From Corynebacterium afermentans subsp. lipophilum (lineage in GTDB: Bacteria; Actinomycetota; Actinomycetes; Mycobacteriales; Mycobacteriaceae): DNA of 64,000 nt. Each line of letters starts with the position of its first letter. The stretch's first letter is position 1. Of the stretch, positions 1-11,660 are shown in pieces. The stretch lies in contig NZ_CP046530.1 in NCBI RefSeq assembly GCF_030408375.1, forward strand, positions 1,488,001 through 1,552,000, in the 5' to 3' direction. The position numbers and the translations under genes were made by a program. The notes under the pieces were generated by a model. The model saw only the letters and a program-made list of their open reading frames with translations, made no database searches and was not told where the DNA came from.

Positions 1-1568
1 GCAAGCGCGCGGTCTAACCCGGGCTCCACGGTGACTAAGCCCGCAAGGGCTGTAAACCCGGAGAGCACGTCTTCTGCGGAGCGCTTCGGCGCCTGCTCCG
101 CCAGCGTGTCAATGCGCGACTGCAGGGTTGCCACGGCGCGCTCGTGCTCGCGCTGCTCGGCCCGCAGCTGGTCCAGGCGCTTGTCCGCGGCGTCGGACTC
201 TGTGTGGGCACGGGCGAATGCGTCGTCGAGAGGCGAGCGCTCCGCCGCAAAGCCTGCGATGCGCTCCTCGACGGACGCGACCTCCCCATCGGCTTCTCGC
301 GCGCGTTGCTTCGTCTCTGCGAGCGTTTCCTCTAAGCGGCGCACCTCATCTACGGCCGCCTCGACGGCCGCTGCCTGAGATTCCTCCTGCGCGATCAGGC
401 GCACGACACCCTCGCGACGGTCCGCGATCGCGCGCACCTGCGCCATGTGCTCGCGCTCGGCGGCGTCGAAGGCTTCCTGGCGCTCGGCAACCTCCTCGCG
501 GATGGTCTCGAGTTTCTCGGCGGCTTCCTCGGCTGCTTCGAGGGCTTCGGCGTAGCGCTCGTCCGCAAGCTGCGCCCGCGCCTCCAGGTCCTCCGGATCC
601 TGGCCGGCATAGGGCGCGAACGAATTGGAACTGCGGGCGCGTTCCGACGCGATGCGCTGGGTCGCGCTCACCCTCTCAGCCAGCGTGGACAGCGCAAACC
701 ACAGCTGCTGCGCCTCCTGAGCCTGCGGCTGCAGCTCCTGCTGACGCGCCTCCACGGCCTCCTGCTCCTCCACCGCGGTCTCCAACGTCGCGGTGACGGT
801 CTCCACCTGCTCCGCCAGCATCTCGGCGGCGCGCTCGGCGTCAGCGTACTTCGCGCGCAGCCGCACCACCTGATCGCCGGCGAGCTTGAGCTTCGCGTCG
901 CGCAACTCCGCCTGCACCGCCGCGCCCCGCTTGGCGGCCTCCGCCTGGCGGGCCAGGGGTTTGAGCTGCTTGCCCAGCTCGTCGGTGAGGTCGGTCAGGC
1001 GGTCCAGGTTCGCCTGCATGCCGGTGAGCTTGCGCTGCGCCTTCTCCTTGCGGCGGCGGTGCTTGAGCACACCCGCAGCCTCCTCGATGAACGCGCGGCG
1101 CTCCTCCGGGCGCGAATCCAGGATCTCGGAGAGCTTGCCCTGGCCGACGATGATGTGCATCTCGCGGCCGATGCCGGAATCGGACAGCAGCTCCTGGATG
1201 TCCATCAGGCGCGCCTTGGAGCCGTTGATCTCGTACTCCGAGGCGCCGTCGCGGAACATGCGGCGGGTAATGGCCACATCTGTATAGTCGATGGGCAGGC
1301 GCTTGTCCGTGTTGTCGAAGGTGAGCGTGACCTCCGCGCGCCCCAACGGCTTGCGGCCGCCCGCGCCGGCGAAGATGACGTCTTCCATCTTCCCGCCGCG
1401 CAGGTTCTTCGCGCCCTGCTCGCCCATCACCCACGCGAGCGCATCCACCACGTTGGATTTGCCGGAGCCGTTCGGCCCCACCACGGCACAGATGCCGGGC
1501 TCGAATTTCATCGTCGTCGCCGACGCGAAGGACTTGAATCCTTTGAGCGTCAGCGATTTCAGGTGCAT
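1..1568 (-). CDS. smc: Chromosome segregation ATPase SMC, N-terminal part
   Basis: This is the N-terminal half (about 522 codons) of SMC, the ATPase of the condensin-like complex with ScpA and ScpB that organises and segregates the chromosome. The gene runs off the left edge of the window, so the hinge, second coiled coil and C-terminal ATPase lobe are not visible. Residues 1-170 form the N-terminal ATPase head with a Walker A motif (GPNGSGKSN near residue 33) and the typical opening MHLKSLTLKGFKSF. From about residue 170 on, the protein is a long Glu/Ala/Arg-rich coiled coil. The ATG at 1568 lies 24 bp after the CAP-protein stop. The same neighbours (acyP, mutM, rnc) precede smc in mycobacteria, which supports the call. 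Confidence 0.97.
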   Translation of the reverse strand, partial: MHLKSLTLKGFKSFASATTMKFEPGICAVVGPNGSGKSNVVDALAWVMGEQGAKNLRGGKMEDVIFAGAGGRKPLGRAEVTLTFDNTDKRLPIDYTDVAITRRMFRDGASEYEINGSKARLMDIQELLSDSGIGREMHIIVGQGKLSEILDSRPEERRAFIEEAAGVLKHRRRKEKAQRKLTGMQANLDRLTDLTDELGKQLKPLARQAEAAKRGAAVQAELRDAKLKLAGDQVVRLRAKYADAERAAEMLAEQVETVTATLETAVEEQEAVEARQQELQPQAQEAQQLWFALSTLAERVSATQRIASERARSSNSFAPYAGQDPEDLEARAQLADERYAEALEAAEEAAEKLETIREEVAERQEAFDAAEREHMAQVRAIADRREGVVRLIAQEESQAAAVEAAVDEVRRLEETLAETKQRAREADGEVASVEERIAGFAAERSPLDDAFARAHTESDAADKRLDQLRAEQREHERAVATLQSRIDTLAEQAPKRSAEDVLSGFTALAGLVTVEPGLDRAL

Positions 1569-1592
1569 TTTGTGGATGTTACCGCGCGTTGG

Positions 1593-2078
1593 CTAGCGCG
1601 CCTGCATGACCACGATGTAGCCCCAGCCGCGTCCCGCCACGTAGCCGTGGGCCGCGCCGATGCCCACCGCACGCGCGTTGGACAGCATGTTGCGGTTGTG
1701 TCCCGGCGAGGTGCGCCACTGCTCAAACGCCGCCTCCGGGCTGTGCGAGCTGAAGCCTATGTTCTCGTACACGTTGGCGTCCGAGTGGCGGAAGCTGTTC
1801 GTGCGGCTGAGCTCCTCGGCCCACGCCTGCGCTTGCGCGTCCAACTGGCCGCTTCGCAGCCACGGCAGGCGGCCGTTTTGGATGCGGTAGAAGTTGATGT
1901 TGCGGTAGGTTTTCGCCCGCGATGCTTCCGCCACGTCCCACGGCAGACCGGGATCGTACTGCCGGTTAGGCAGGCTGCTCATGGACGCGAAGCTGGAGGA
2001 TAAGTCCTGCGCTTGCGCAGGCGCCGGGACCGCTGCAAATGCCACTGCCGCAGCGGTTGCCGCAATTCGCTTCTTCAT
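1593..2078 (-). CDS. Secreted CAP-domain (SCP/PR1-like) protein
   Basis: A 161-residue exported protein of the CAP superfamily. Residues 1-24 form a Sec signal peptide ending in an Ala-rich cleavage site (APAQAQ). The CAP fold follows, with the His/Glu signature in FRHSDANVYENIGF, the WRTSPGHNRNML segment and a C-terminal GYIVVMQ strand. Bacterial CAP proteins are mostly of unknown biochemical role and may bind lipids or act at the wall. The start ATG overlaps the acyP stop by 4 nt, so the two are translationally coupled. The gene sits between acyP and smc, but nothing in it suggests a role in chromosome segregation. Confidence 0.88.
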   Translation of the reverse strand: MKKRIAATAAAVAFAAVPAPAQAQDLSSSFASMSSLPNRQYDPGLPWDVAEASRAKTYRNINFYRIQNGRLPWLRSGQLDAQAQAWAEELSRTNSFRHSDANVYENIGFSSHSPEAAFEQWRTSPGHNRNMLSNARAVGIGAAHGYVAGRGWGYIVVMQAR

Positions 2079-2359
2079 CGTTCCTCAAACCCTTCCGCGC
2101 CCTTCGGCTCCCCGAATTGCGCCTGGACGTGCTCCACATTCCCCGGACGATCCGCACTCGAAGGCTGTTCTTCAAGAAGAGCTTTTAGCTTTGCGACGTC
2201 ACCTTCGGCCCCCTCCGCAACCACCTCTACCCTGCCATCAGAAAGGTTCTTCGCGTAGCCGGCAAGCCCCAGCTCGAGTGCGCGGGAGCGGGTCCACCAG
2301 CGAAATCCGACGCCTTGGACGGTGCCGCGGACGTGAGCGGTCATGCGTGTATCTGTCAT
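2075..2359 (-). CDS. acyP: Acylphosphatase
   Basis: A 94-residue acylphosphatase that hydrolyses carboxyl-phosphate bonds of small acyl phosphates in the cytoplasm. The family signature VQGVGFRWW contains the catalytic Arg, and GYAKNLSDGRVEV contains the catalytic Asn. The length matches the family (about 90-100 residues). The ATG at 2359 is chosen; an ATG at 2344 and a TTG at 2368 are alternatives. It overlaps the downstream CAP gene by 4 nt. An acylphosphatase gene at this position next to smc is also found in mycobacteria. Confidence 0.93.
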   Translation of the reverse strand: MTDTRMTAHVRGTVQGVGFRWWTRSRALELGLAGYAKNLSDGRVEVVAEGAEGDVAKLKALLEEQPSSADRPGNVEHVQAQFGEPKGAEGFEER

Positions 2360-2386
2360 GCCGCCCAAGCGTAGCGCCGTCGAACG

Positions 2387-3889
2387 CTAGTCGTTGCTGT
2401 AATCCGCCACGGTGCGGTCATCTTCGCTGCGGCGGGTCACCGGGTCCGAGCCGTCCCAGAACTCCACGTTCTTCAGCTCCGGGAGCATGTCGCGGTGGAA
2501 CACCGGGTCGATGCCCTTGCGGCGCTGGTCGTTGAAGTTCTTCAGCAGCTTCAGCACCACGCCGCCGAGCGGGATGATTGCGACGATGTTGAAGATGGCC
2601 AGCAGGCCGGCCATGGTGTCGCCGAGGGCCCACACGAGTGGGACGGAGCCGAACGCGCCGAAGATGACAAATCCGATGACAACAATGCGGAAGACGTTGA
2701 GCGCGGATTTGGATTCGGTGAGGTACTCCAGGTTGGTTTGCGCGAGGTAGTAGTTGCCGATCACGGAGGAAAACGCCAGGAAGAACAGAATGGCCGTGAT
2801 GGCGTGGGCGCTCCAGTCGCCCAAGGAATCAGCCAGCGCGGACTGGGTCAGGGAGACGCCCTGCACATCGTCCTTGCCGTAGGACACGGCCGGGCCAAGC
2901 AGCACAATAAAGGCGGTGATGGTGCACACGAGCAGCGTGTCAAAGTACACGCCGAGGGTTTGCACCAGGCCCTGCTTGACCGGGTGGGACACGGTCGCAG
3001 AGGCAGCTGCGTTCGGAGCGGAGCCCATGCCGGCCTCGTTGGAGAACAGACCGCGGCGCATGCCCTGCGTAAACGCGAGCCAGACCCCGGCGCCGGCGAC
3101 TTCCTTCAAGCCCAACGCATGGGTGACAATCAGCTCGAACATGGCGGGGATCTCGCGCCAGTTCACCACGAGTACCACCACGCCCATGATGATGTAGGCG
3201 CCGGCCATAAACGGCACAATCACCTGCGTCCACGATGCGATACGCGTCACGCCGCCGAAGATGACCAGTGCGGTGAGGATCGCCAGCACACCGGCGACCG
3301 CGCATTTGACCAGCGCGGAGTCGTTGCCCACGGAGGTTTCAATCGCCGCGGTGATGGAGTTGGTCTGGATGGCGTTGTAGACGAAGCCGTAGGTCAGCGC
3401 CAAAAAGGCGGAGAACAGCACGGCCAGTGGCCTCCAACCCAGGCCGCGCGTCATGTAGTAGGCGGGCCCGCCGTGGTAGTTGCCTTCCGCGTCCTTGGTC
3501 TTCCACAGCTGCGCCAGGGTGGACTCGACAAACGCGGTGGCGCCGCCGAGCAGTGCAAGCAGCCACATCCAGAACACTGCACCGGGCCCGCCGATGGAGA
3601 TCGCCAGCGCCACGCCGGCGATGTTGCCGGTGCCCACGCGCGAGGCGGCGGAGATGGTAAACGCCTTGAACGCGGATACGCCACCGTATTCTTCGTCGAG
3701 GTCGCGGCCCTCGCGGTCCTTGCCCTTGGGCGTCTCGGCGACGGCCCTGAGCATGTCCGGTATGAGTCGGATTTGAACGAACAGTGTGCGGAATCCGAAG
3801 TAGACGCCGGCGGCGATGAGGAACACCGGGACGATGTTCCACAGCACGCCGTTGAGCGAATCTTCGACGAAGGTGGTGGCTGTTTCCAT
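2387..3889 (-). CDS. Alanine/glycine:cation symporter (AGCS family)
   Basis: A 500-residue polytopic membrane protein of the AGCS family, which takes up alanine or glycine together with Na+ or H+. About 10-11 hydrophobic segments run through residues 10-440. Conserved stretches include ASRVGTGNIAGVALAIS near residue 82, GGPAYYM near 140 and FSNEAGMGSAPNAAA near 280. The C-terminal 60 residues are hydrophilic and probably cytoplasmic. The ATG at 3889 is followed by a first amphipathic helix and transmembrane segment. The substrate cannot be fixed from sequence; alanine is the usual one. Confidence 0.93.
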   Translation of the reverse strand: METATTFVEDSLNGVLWNIVPVFLIAAGVYFGFRTLFVQIRLIPDMLRAVAETPKGKDREGRDLDEEYGGVSAFKAFTISAASRVGTGNIAGVALAISIGGPGAVFWMWLLALLGGATAFVESTLAQLWKTKDAEGNYHGGPAYYMTRGLGWRPLAVLFSAFLALTYGFVYNAIQTNSITAAIETSVGNDSALVKCAVAGVLAILTALVIFGGVTRIASWTQVIVPFMAGAYIIMGVVVLVVNWREIPAMFELIVTHALGLKEVAGAGVWLAFTQGMRRGLFSNEAGMGSAPNAAASATVSHPVKQGLVQTLGVYFDTLLVCTITAFIVLLGPAVSYGKDDVQGVSLTQSALADSLGDWSAHAITAILFFLAFSSVIGNYYLAQTNLEYLTESKSALNVFRIVVIGFVIFGAFGSVPLVWALGDTMAGLLAIFNIVAIIPLGGVVLKLLKNFNDQRRKGIDPVFHRDMLPELKNVEFWDGSDPVTRRSEDDRTVADYSND

Positions 3890-3942
3890 GGCGGGCAGTG
3901 TATCCGCAGGTTGCCCACATCACACAACTAGAGGCTTTTGAC

Positions 3943-4449
3943 CTACCCCTCCACCACCGGGGTGCACACCTCGCCGGGTGCAATCGCACCATGGGTGCCA
4001 AACTCGCGCTGCCAGTACAGCAGCGGGCAGTTGGTGTTCACATCCGTGTTCTCCACGTTCACCAGCACAAGTACGTGGTCGCCCGCAGCGATCATCTGCG
4101 CAACACGCCCGGCCACCCACGTGTGGTTGCCGGCCAGCTGCGGCGCACCGTCGGCCATCACCCACTCCACCCCCGCGAAGCGGTCCACCCCCTTCGTGGC
4201 GAAGCGCCGTGCCAGCACGTTCTGCTCGGTGGAGAGCACATTAATGCCTATCGACGCCCCTTCGGCCAACGACGCCAACAGCGACGACCTTTGATCCAGC
4301 GAGACCAGCACCATCGGCGGATCCAGCGATAGGGACATGAAGGCGCTGACGGTGGTGCCGTGCGGGTCCGTCGCGGAACCGGTGGTCACGATCGCCACTG
4401 CGGCAGCCAGCTGGCTCATTGCGTCTTTGAATGCTGACTGATCAACCAT
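3943..4449 (-). CDS. Flavin reductase family protein
   Basis: A 168-residue protein of the flavin-reductase-like FMN-binding split-barrel fold. Typical features are AIVTTGS near residue 20, the TVSAFMSLSLDPPMVLVSL core and the GINVLS segment. Such proteins supply reduced FMN or FAD to a partner monooxygenase or act as small-molecule reductases. No monooxygenase gene lies nearby, so the partner is unknown. The ATG at 4449 is preferred over in-frame starts up to 4650, which would extend the protein into the mutM coding region and lack family similarity. Confidence 0.85.
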   Translation of the reverse strand: MVDQSAFKDAMSQLAAAVAIVTTGSATDPHGTTVSAFMSLSLDPPMVLVSLDQRSSLLASLAEGASIGINVLSTEQNVLARRFATKGVDRFAGVEWVMADGAPQLAGNHTWVAGRVAQMIAAGDHVLVLVNVENTDVNTNCPLLYWQREFGTHGAIAPGEVCTPVVEG

Positions 4450-4471
4450 GTCGCACCACCGTACTCGCGCG

Positions 4472-5293
4472 CTACAACACCTGGCATGCCGGGCAGAAGT
4501 AGCTGGAACGCCCGCCGACCACAACGCGCTCGATCGGGGTGCCGCAGCGGGCGCAGGGTTTGCCCGCCTGCCCGTAGGCGTTGAGCGAGCGGGAGAAATA
4601 CCCGGACGCGCCGTTGACGTTGACGTACAGGGCATCGAAGCTCGTGCCACCCTGCTCCAGCGAGCGGGCCATCACCTCGCGCGAGGCATCCAGCACCGCC
4701 TCCGCGTCGCGCTGACGCATGGTCTTCGCGCTGCGCCAAGGCTTCAGGCCCGCGGCCCACATCGCCTCGTCGGCGTAGATGGATCCGATGCCGCTGACCA
4801 CCTCCTGGTTCAGCAGCACATTTTTCAACGGCGATTTTCTCCGCCGCATCGCCCGGGCAGTCTCGCGGACGTCGAAGTCGGGCTCGAACGGGTCGGGGGC
4901 GATGTGGAGGGCGGGGTGCGGGATGCCGCCCACAAGCTGGGTGTACTGCCAGAACCCAAAAGTTCGCTGGTCCACAAAATCCAGCTCCACCTCCCCCACG
5001 TCCGCGCGGATGCGCAGGTGCGGCGAGGTGACGGTGCCATGTTTGGCCACGAGCATCTGCCCGCTCATGCGCAAGTGCACGAGCAGCGCCGCGCCGTCGC
5101 TGAGCGTGAACCACATGTATTTGCCGCGCCGGCCCGTGCCAGTAATCGTGAGCCCAGGCAGCGTGGCCTCCAAGTCCACGGTGTTGCCGCGCGCGGCGCG
5201 GGGGTGCAGCACCTCTACCCGCTGAAACGTGCGGCCGACCACGTGCTGGTCCAGCCCGCGGCGCACCACCTCAACTTCGGGCAGCTCAGGCAT
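4472..5293 (-). CDS. mutM: Formamidopyrimidine-DNA glycosylase MutM (Fpg)
   Basis: A 273-residue base-excision repair enzyme that removes 8-oxoguanine and ring-opened purines and nicks the abasic site. The N-terminus MPELPEVE carries the catalytic Pro2 and Glu3. A conserved RRGKYMWF segment lies near residue 57. The C-terminal zinc finger has two CxxC pairs (CARCG and CPACQ). Length is normal for Fpg. The start overlaps the rnc stop by 8 nt, so it is coupled to rnc, as in mycobacteria and other corynebacteria. Confidence 0.97.
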   Translation of the reverse strand: MPELPEVEVVRRGLDQHVVGRTFQRVEVLHPRAARGNTVDLEATLPGLTITGTGRRGKYMWFTLSDGAALLVHLRMSGQMLVAKHGTVTSPHLRIRADVGEVELDFVDQRTFGFWQYTQLVGGIPHPALHIAPDPFEPDFDVRETARAMRRRKSPLKNVLLNQEVVSGIGSIYADEAMWAAGLKPWRSAKTMRQRDAEAVLDASREVMARSLEQGGTSFDALYVNVNGASGYFSRSLNAYGQAGKPCARCGTPIERVVVGGRSSYFCPACQVL

Positions 5294-6053
5294 TGCCGCG
5301 AACGGCCTCCGCCGCGTGGTCGCGCAGGTACAGCACCGCCTGGTGGGCCGCCTCCTGCTCCGCCAGCTTCTTGTTCGGTCCGGTGCCGGTGCCGCGGGCG
5401 ACGCCGCCCACCAGCGCCTGCGCCGTAAACGTCTGGTTGTGCTCGGGGCCTTCCGCCTCGGAGACGTACTCCGCCACCGGCAGTTTCAGCTCCGCCAGGC
5501 GCACCTGCAGGTCAGTCTTCCAGTCGTGGTGTTTTTTGTTGACGGTGGCGGTGCGGAGCTTTTCGTCGAAAAGCTTGAGTATCACATCGCGCGCCGGCTC
5601 GAAGCCGTGCTGCAGGTAGATCGCGCCGAAGATCGCCTCGGTGGTGTCCGCGAGGATCGACTCTTTCTCGCGGCCGCCGGTGAGCTCTTCGCCTTTGCCG
5701 ATGAGCACGTGCGAGCCCAGTTCGATGTCGCGGGCGATGTCGGCCAGGCCGTAGCGCGAGACGATCGCAGCGCGCATCGGCGACAGGTCCGACTCCGGGC
5801 GCGAGGGGTACAGCTCGAACAGCTTGGTGGCAACGGACAGGCCCAGCACGGCATCGCCGACGAACTCCAAGCGCTCGTTGTTGGGCAGGTGGCCGTGCTC
5901 GTTGGCGAACGAGCGGTGGGTCAGCGCGAGCTTCAGGCTCTCGCGCTCGATGTCCACGCCGAGGTGCGCAATGAGCGGGGCGTGGTCGACGGCGTCAAAC
6001 GCCTGCTCCCACAGCTCGTCCGCGTTGGCTTTGTTCTTCTTCGAGCGGCTCAC
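5286..6053 (-). CDS. rnc: Ribonuclease III
   Basis: A 255-residue double-stranded-RNA endonuclease for rRNA and mRNA processing. The RNase III signature NNERLEFVGDAVL is at residues 58-70, with further acidic active-site residues in DTTEAIFGA. A double-stranded-RNA-binding domain occupies about residues 170-245. The start is a GTG whose bases overlap the upstream DUF177 stop in a GTGA junction, which indicates coupling; longer in-frame starts only add sequence antisense-like to DUF177. The rnc-mutM order is conserved in actinobacteria. Confidence 0.96.
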   Translation of the reverse strand: MSRSKKNKANADELWEQAFDAVDHAPLIAHLGVDIERESLKLALTHRSFANEHGHLPNNERLEFVGDAVLGLSVATKLFELYPSRPESDLSPMRAAIVSRYGLADIARDIELGSHVLIGKGEELTGGREKESILADTTEAIFGAIYLQHGFEPARDVILKLFDEKLRTATVNKKHHDWKTDLQVRLAELKLPVAEYVSEAEGPEHNQTFTAQALVGGVARGTGTGPNKKLAEQEAAHQAVLYLRDHAAEAVRGNA

Positions 6054-6586
6054 AGGAACTTCTCCAGGCCGGCCCAGCGTGGGTCGACCAGGTTGTTCTC
6101 CTCGCCCTCGACCGCGTCCGGGGCCGGCACGTCGGTGTCGCCCTCGCACTCCGGCTCGCAGGTGGGATTGAACGGCCAGTTCATACCGGCCTCGTCCACG
6201 AACGCCTGCTCCAGGTCCACGGTGCCGTCGACAACCTTGCGGATCTCGTCGCCGGAGCCCTGGTCCTCGTCTTCCTCGCTGTCGCCGGTGATGAAGTCGT
6301 CGGAGGCAGAAAACACCTCGGAAATGCGCAGCGTCTCTGTCGGGGTGAGTGCCTTCAGGCAGCGCACACACTGGCCCTCAAGCTGCGCCGTGGCGGTGGC
6401 ATCCACCATCACTCCGGAGCCGAGCGGGATCAGCGTCGCCTCAATTTCAACCTCGCGTCCCTCAGGGATCGCGATCATCTCGGGGCCGATGCGCGCCGGG
6501 GACGGGCCCGTCTGCGTCACAGTCTCTGGGGTGCCGTCGCCGCCGAGGACTTCGCTTACGTCGAATACGAAAGGGTTGGTAGACAT
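6050..6586 (-). CDS. DUF177 (YceD-family) metal-binding protein
   Basis: A 178-residue acidic protein of the DUF177/YceD family. It has the family's central CVRC motif in a QLEGQCVRCLKAL context and a second pair of cysteines near the C-terminus (CEPEC). YceD proteins are linked to 23S rRNA or ribosome biogenesis in several bacteria and usually precede rpmF; here no rpmF follows, as in mycobacteria, where the gene also lies before rnc. The ATG at 6586 is taken, but an in-frame GTG at 6595, three codons upstream, is equally possible. Confidence 0.88.
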   Translation of the reverse strand: MSTNPFVFDVSEVLGGDGTPETVTQTGPSPARIGPEMIAIPEGREVEIEATLIPLGSGVMVDATATAQLEGQCVRCLKALTPTETLRISEVFSASDDFITGDSEEDEDQGSGDEIRKVVDGTVDLEQAFVDEAGMNWPFNPTCEPECEGDTDVPAPDAVEGEENNLVDPRWAGLEKFL

Positions 6587-6605
6587 AGCGGCCACAGACT
6601 ACCCG

Positions 6606-7328
6606 TTAGTACTCGTCGCGGCGGCCGCGAGCCGCCGCACCTGCGGCACCGGCACCGCGGCGCAGCGCGGAACGGTCGGAGGAGACGGTCTGCAGCACGC
6701 CCCGCAGCCCGTCTTCGAACTCGGCGAGCTTGGAATCGACATAGTCGTCGCACTCGGAGCGCAGGCGGTTGGACTCGGCGGTCGCCTCGTCCACCAGGCG
6801 GTGCGCCTCCTCGTCGGCGCGGCGCATGACCTCGGACTCGGAGATCAGACGCTCCTGCTCCGCCAGGCCCTTGTCCACGGTGCGCTGGTACTCGGCGTTG
6901 CCGGACTCGACAATGTTGTCGGCCTCGCGCTGCGCGTTGGTCACGGTCATCTCGGCCACGTTCTGCGCCTGGGTGACCATCATGTTGGATTCTTCTTCCG
7001 CGTCGGTGACCAGGTTGGTCGCGCGCGCCTGCGCGTCAGAGAGCATCGACTCGGACTCGGAGTGCGCGTCGGAGACGATGCGGCGGGCATCCTCCTCGGC
7101 GTCGCCGACGAGCATGTCGGCGCGGTCCTGCGCCCCGCGCAGGATCTCGTCCTGCTTGTCCAGCACGTCCTGCGCGTCGTCCAAGTCGACGGGCAGGGCG
7201 TTCCGGAGGTCGTCGAGAAGCCCGAGCATCTCGTTGCGGGGAACCATGCAATTAGAGGTCATAGGCACGCCGTAGGCCTGCTCCAGGGTTTGAACTAGCT
7301 CATCCAGGGCTTCAAAAACGCGGTACAT
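6606..7328 (-). CDS. sepIVA: DivIVA-like coiled-coil protein, probable SepIVA orthologue
   Basis: A 240-residue DivIVA-domain-like protein. Residues 1-50 are a conserved N-terminal segment (MYRVFEALDELVQTLEQAYG), and about 50-215 form an uninterrupted acidic coiled coil with Ala/Asp/Glu-rich heptads. The tail is Gly/Arg-rich. By position directly upstream of DUF177 and rnc, it corresponds to mycobacterial SepIVA (Rv2927c), which is needed for septation and polar cell-wall synthesis. Function here is inferred from order and coiled-coil form. It is distinct from the true divIVA at the right edge of the window. Confidence 0.82.
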   Translation of the reverse strand: MYRVFEALDELVQTLEQAYGVPMTSNCMVPRNEMLGLLDDLRNALPVDLDDAQDVLDKQDEILRGAQDRADMLVGDAEEDARRIVSDAHSESESMLSDAQARATNLVTDAEEESNMMVTQAQNVAEMTVTNAQREADNIVESGNAEYQRTVDKGLAEQERLISESEVMRRADEEAHRLVDEATAESNRLRSECDDYVDSKLAEFEDGLRGVLQTVSSDRSALRRGAGAAGAAARGRRDEY

Positions 7329-7354
7329 GGTGCCTAAGCGTACCCGCTAGAGCG

Positions 7355-9926
<2,572 letters not shown>

Positions 9927-10292
9927 ATCGAGGGTGACTCGAAGCGGTCCTGATCCTCGAGCATCACCGGGTCGCGCGGCAGGTCCACCTTCGGGGTGAG
10001 GATGCGCGACAGGCCCATGGCGAGGCGGTTGAGGCTGTCCGCGCCTTCGGGCGTGATGCTGTAGCGAAACACTTCTGCTTCCGCGGGGTCTTCGCCCCGG
10101 TCCCGCTCGTAGGTTTCGGCCAGCTGCGCGCGCACGGAGTCGTCGATTAGCACCTGCTCCATTTCCACCGTGCCCGCGGTGAGCTTCTCGCGGTGCACGA
10201 GGATGTCGAGTGCGCGCTGAAATACCTCTTTGACCTCGCCGGCGACGGTGGGCGGGACGAGGACGTCGAATTGGATCACAGACATGCGCTCA

Positions 10293-10309
10293 AGGCTAAC
10301 CGGTATGGT
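10293..10309. promoter_or_regulatory. Back-to-back leaderless promoters
   Basis: Two -10 hexamers face apart in a 31-bp gap between start codons. On the minus strand TAGCCT (10298-10293) ends 7 nt before the ATG at 10285. On the plus strand TATGGT (10304-10309) ends 7 nt before the ATG at 10317. Any -35 contacts of one promoter must lie within the coding start of the other gene. Confidence 0.6.
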
Positions 10310-10316
10310 TGCGTGC

Positions 10317-11657
10317 ATGTCTAACCCCACCGTGAATCCAGCGCACTCGTACCACGTTGCGCTGCGAACCATGGCGGACGGGACCTTAAAGCAGGTCAAT
10401 CCGTTCTCCGGCACGGAAGTGTGGACAGTTCCAGGCCGCGGCAACAGGCCCCTTACCGCCACAGGCGCCCCGCCTGAGCTCTTGGGACCCGGCGCGCACA
10501 CGGACACCTGCAATTTCTGCGAAGCGCGCAAACTGCGCACCCCGCCGGAGAAGTCGCGGCTGGTCGCCGACGGCGAGGGGTTTGCCATCCTGCGCGACGC
10601 CATGCCCGACGAGTTAGACAACACAGTCGCGGAGTTTCGGCGGGTGCCCAACCTGTTCGAGATCGTCTCCTACGACTATTGGCAGAAAAACTACGGCTAC
10701 GAAATGCCCGTGGCGCGCCGCAGCCACATGGAGCGCTACCTGGCGGATCCCGCCGGGCGCGAGCATGTGCTGGAGACCGTGCGCACGCGGCTGGCCGCGG
10801 CCGGCCAGGATCCCGACAAGCCGGAAGACGAGCTGCTGCAGCTGGCCCCGGCTTACTTCGGCGGCGGCCACGACGTGATCATCGGCCGGCGCCACTTCGA
10901 AGACGGTGCAACGCGCTCCAACCAGCTCGCCGGCTCCGGGTCGCTGACCCCGGAGGAGCACTACCGCTTCATCGCGTTCACCGTGGATTCGCTGCGCGAC
11001 CTAGTGGAGCAGCACACCTACGCCCGCTACGTGGTGGTGTTCCAAAACTGGCTTTCGCCCGCCGGCGCCTCGTTCGAGCACCTGCACAAGCAGCTGGTGG
11101 CCATCGACGAGCGCGGTGTCAACGCCGAGACCGAAACGGCGAAGCTGCGCCAGAATTTGAACCTGTACAACGACTGGGGCGTCAACCACGCGTTCTACCA
11201 AAACCTGGTCATCGCGGAGAACGACCACGCCATCCTCACCGCCGGCGTGGGCCACCGCTACCCCACCATGACGGTGTACTCGAAGTCCCGCGTCAGCGAG
11301 CCGTGGGAGCACACGGACGAGGAAATCCGCGCGGTCTCCGACCTGCTGCACGCAGCCCACGCCGCCACCGGCGGGCAGGTACCCACAAACGAGGAGTGGC
11401 ACTACCGCCCCGTGGACCTGGACGTGCCTATGCCGTGGCGCATCAACTTGAAATGGCGCATTTCCACTCTTGCCGGCTTCGAGGGCGGCACGCAGGTTTA
11501 CGTGAACACGCTCTCGCCGTTCGACATGCGCGACCGCGCCACGGCTGCACTTCGCACCTTGCGTAGCGACGGACACGTGGCCCCCTCCCTTCGCATCGCC
11601 GAGGAATGCACCCCGGAACCGAACCTTTTGCGTTATAACCCAAATTTGGAGAGATGA
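10317..11657 (+). CDS. DUF4921 family protein, GalT-like
   Basis: A 446-residue protein resembling galactose-1-phosphate uridylyltransferases of the HIT superfamily. A CNFC metal-ligand pair lies near residue 65, and a FEHLHKQ segment near residue 260 resembles the HIT-type nucleotide-binding histidines. I recall the family as DUF4921; the substrate is unknown and a role in sugar-nucleotide transfer is inference. The ATG at 10317 is chosen because a TATGGT -10 hexamer ends 7 nt upstream. It is followed after 3 nt by an M20 amidohydrolase gene, so the two form an operon. Confidence 0.75.
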   Translation: MSNPTVNPAHSYHVALRTMADGTLKQVNPFSGTEVWTVPGRGNRPLTATGAPPELLGPGAHTDTCNFCEARKLRTPPEKSRLVADGEGFAILRDAMPDELDNTVAEFRRVPNLFEIVSYDYWQKNYGYEMPVARRSHMERYLADPAGREHVLETVRTRLAAAGQDPDKPEDELLQLAPAYFGGGHDVIIGRRHFEDGATRSNQLAGSGSLTPEEHYRFIAFTVDSLRDLVEQHTYARYVVVFQNWLSPAGASFEHLHKQLVAIDERGVNAETETAKLRQNLNLYNDWGVNHAFYQNLVIAENDHAILTAGVGHRYPTMTVYSKSRVSEPWEHTDEEIRAVSDLLHAAHAATGGQVPTNEEWHYRPVDLDVPMPWRINLKWRISTLAGFEGGTQVYVNTLSPFDMRDRATAALRTLRSDGHVAPSLRIAEECTPEPNLLRYNPNLER

Positions 11658-11660
11658 CAT

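Noticed and set aside
447..2003. Long plus-strand open frame (518 codons) opposite smc
   Set aside because: It is a GC-rich antisense shadow of smc and the CAP gene, with Arg/Leu/Ala-rich composition and no family features.
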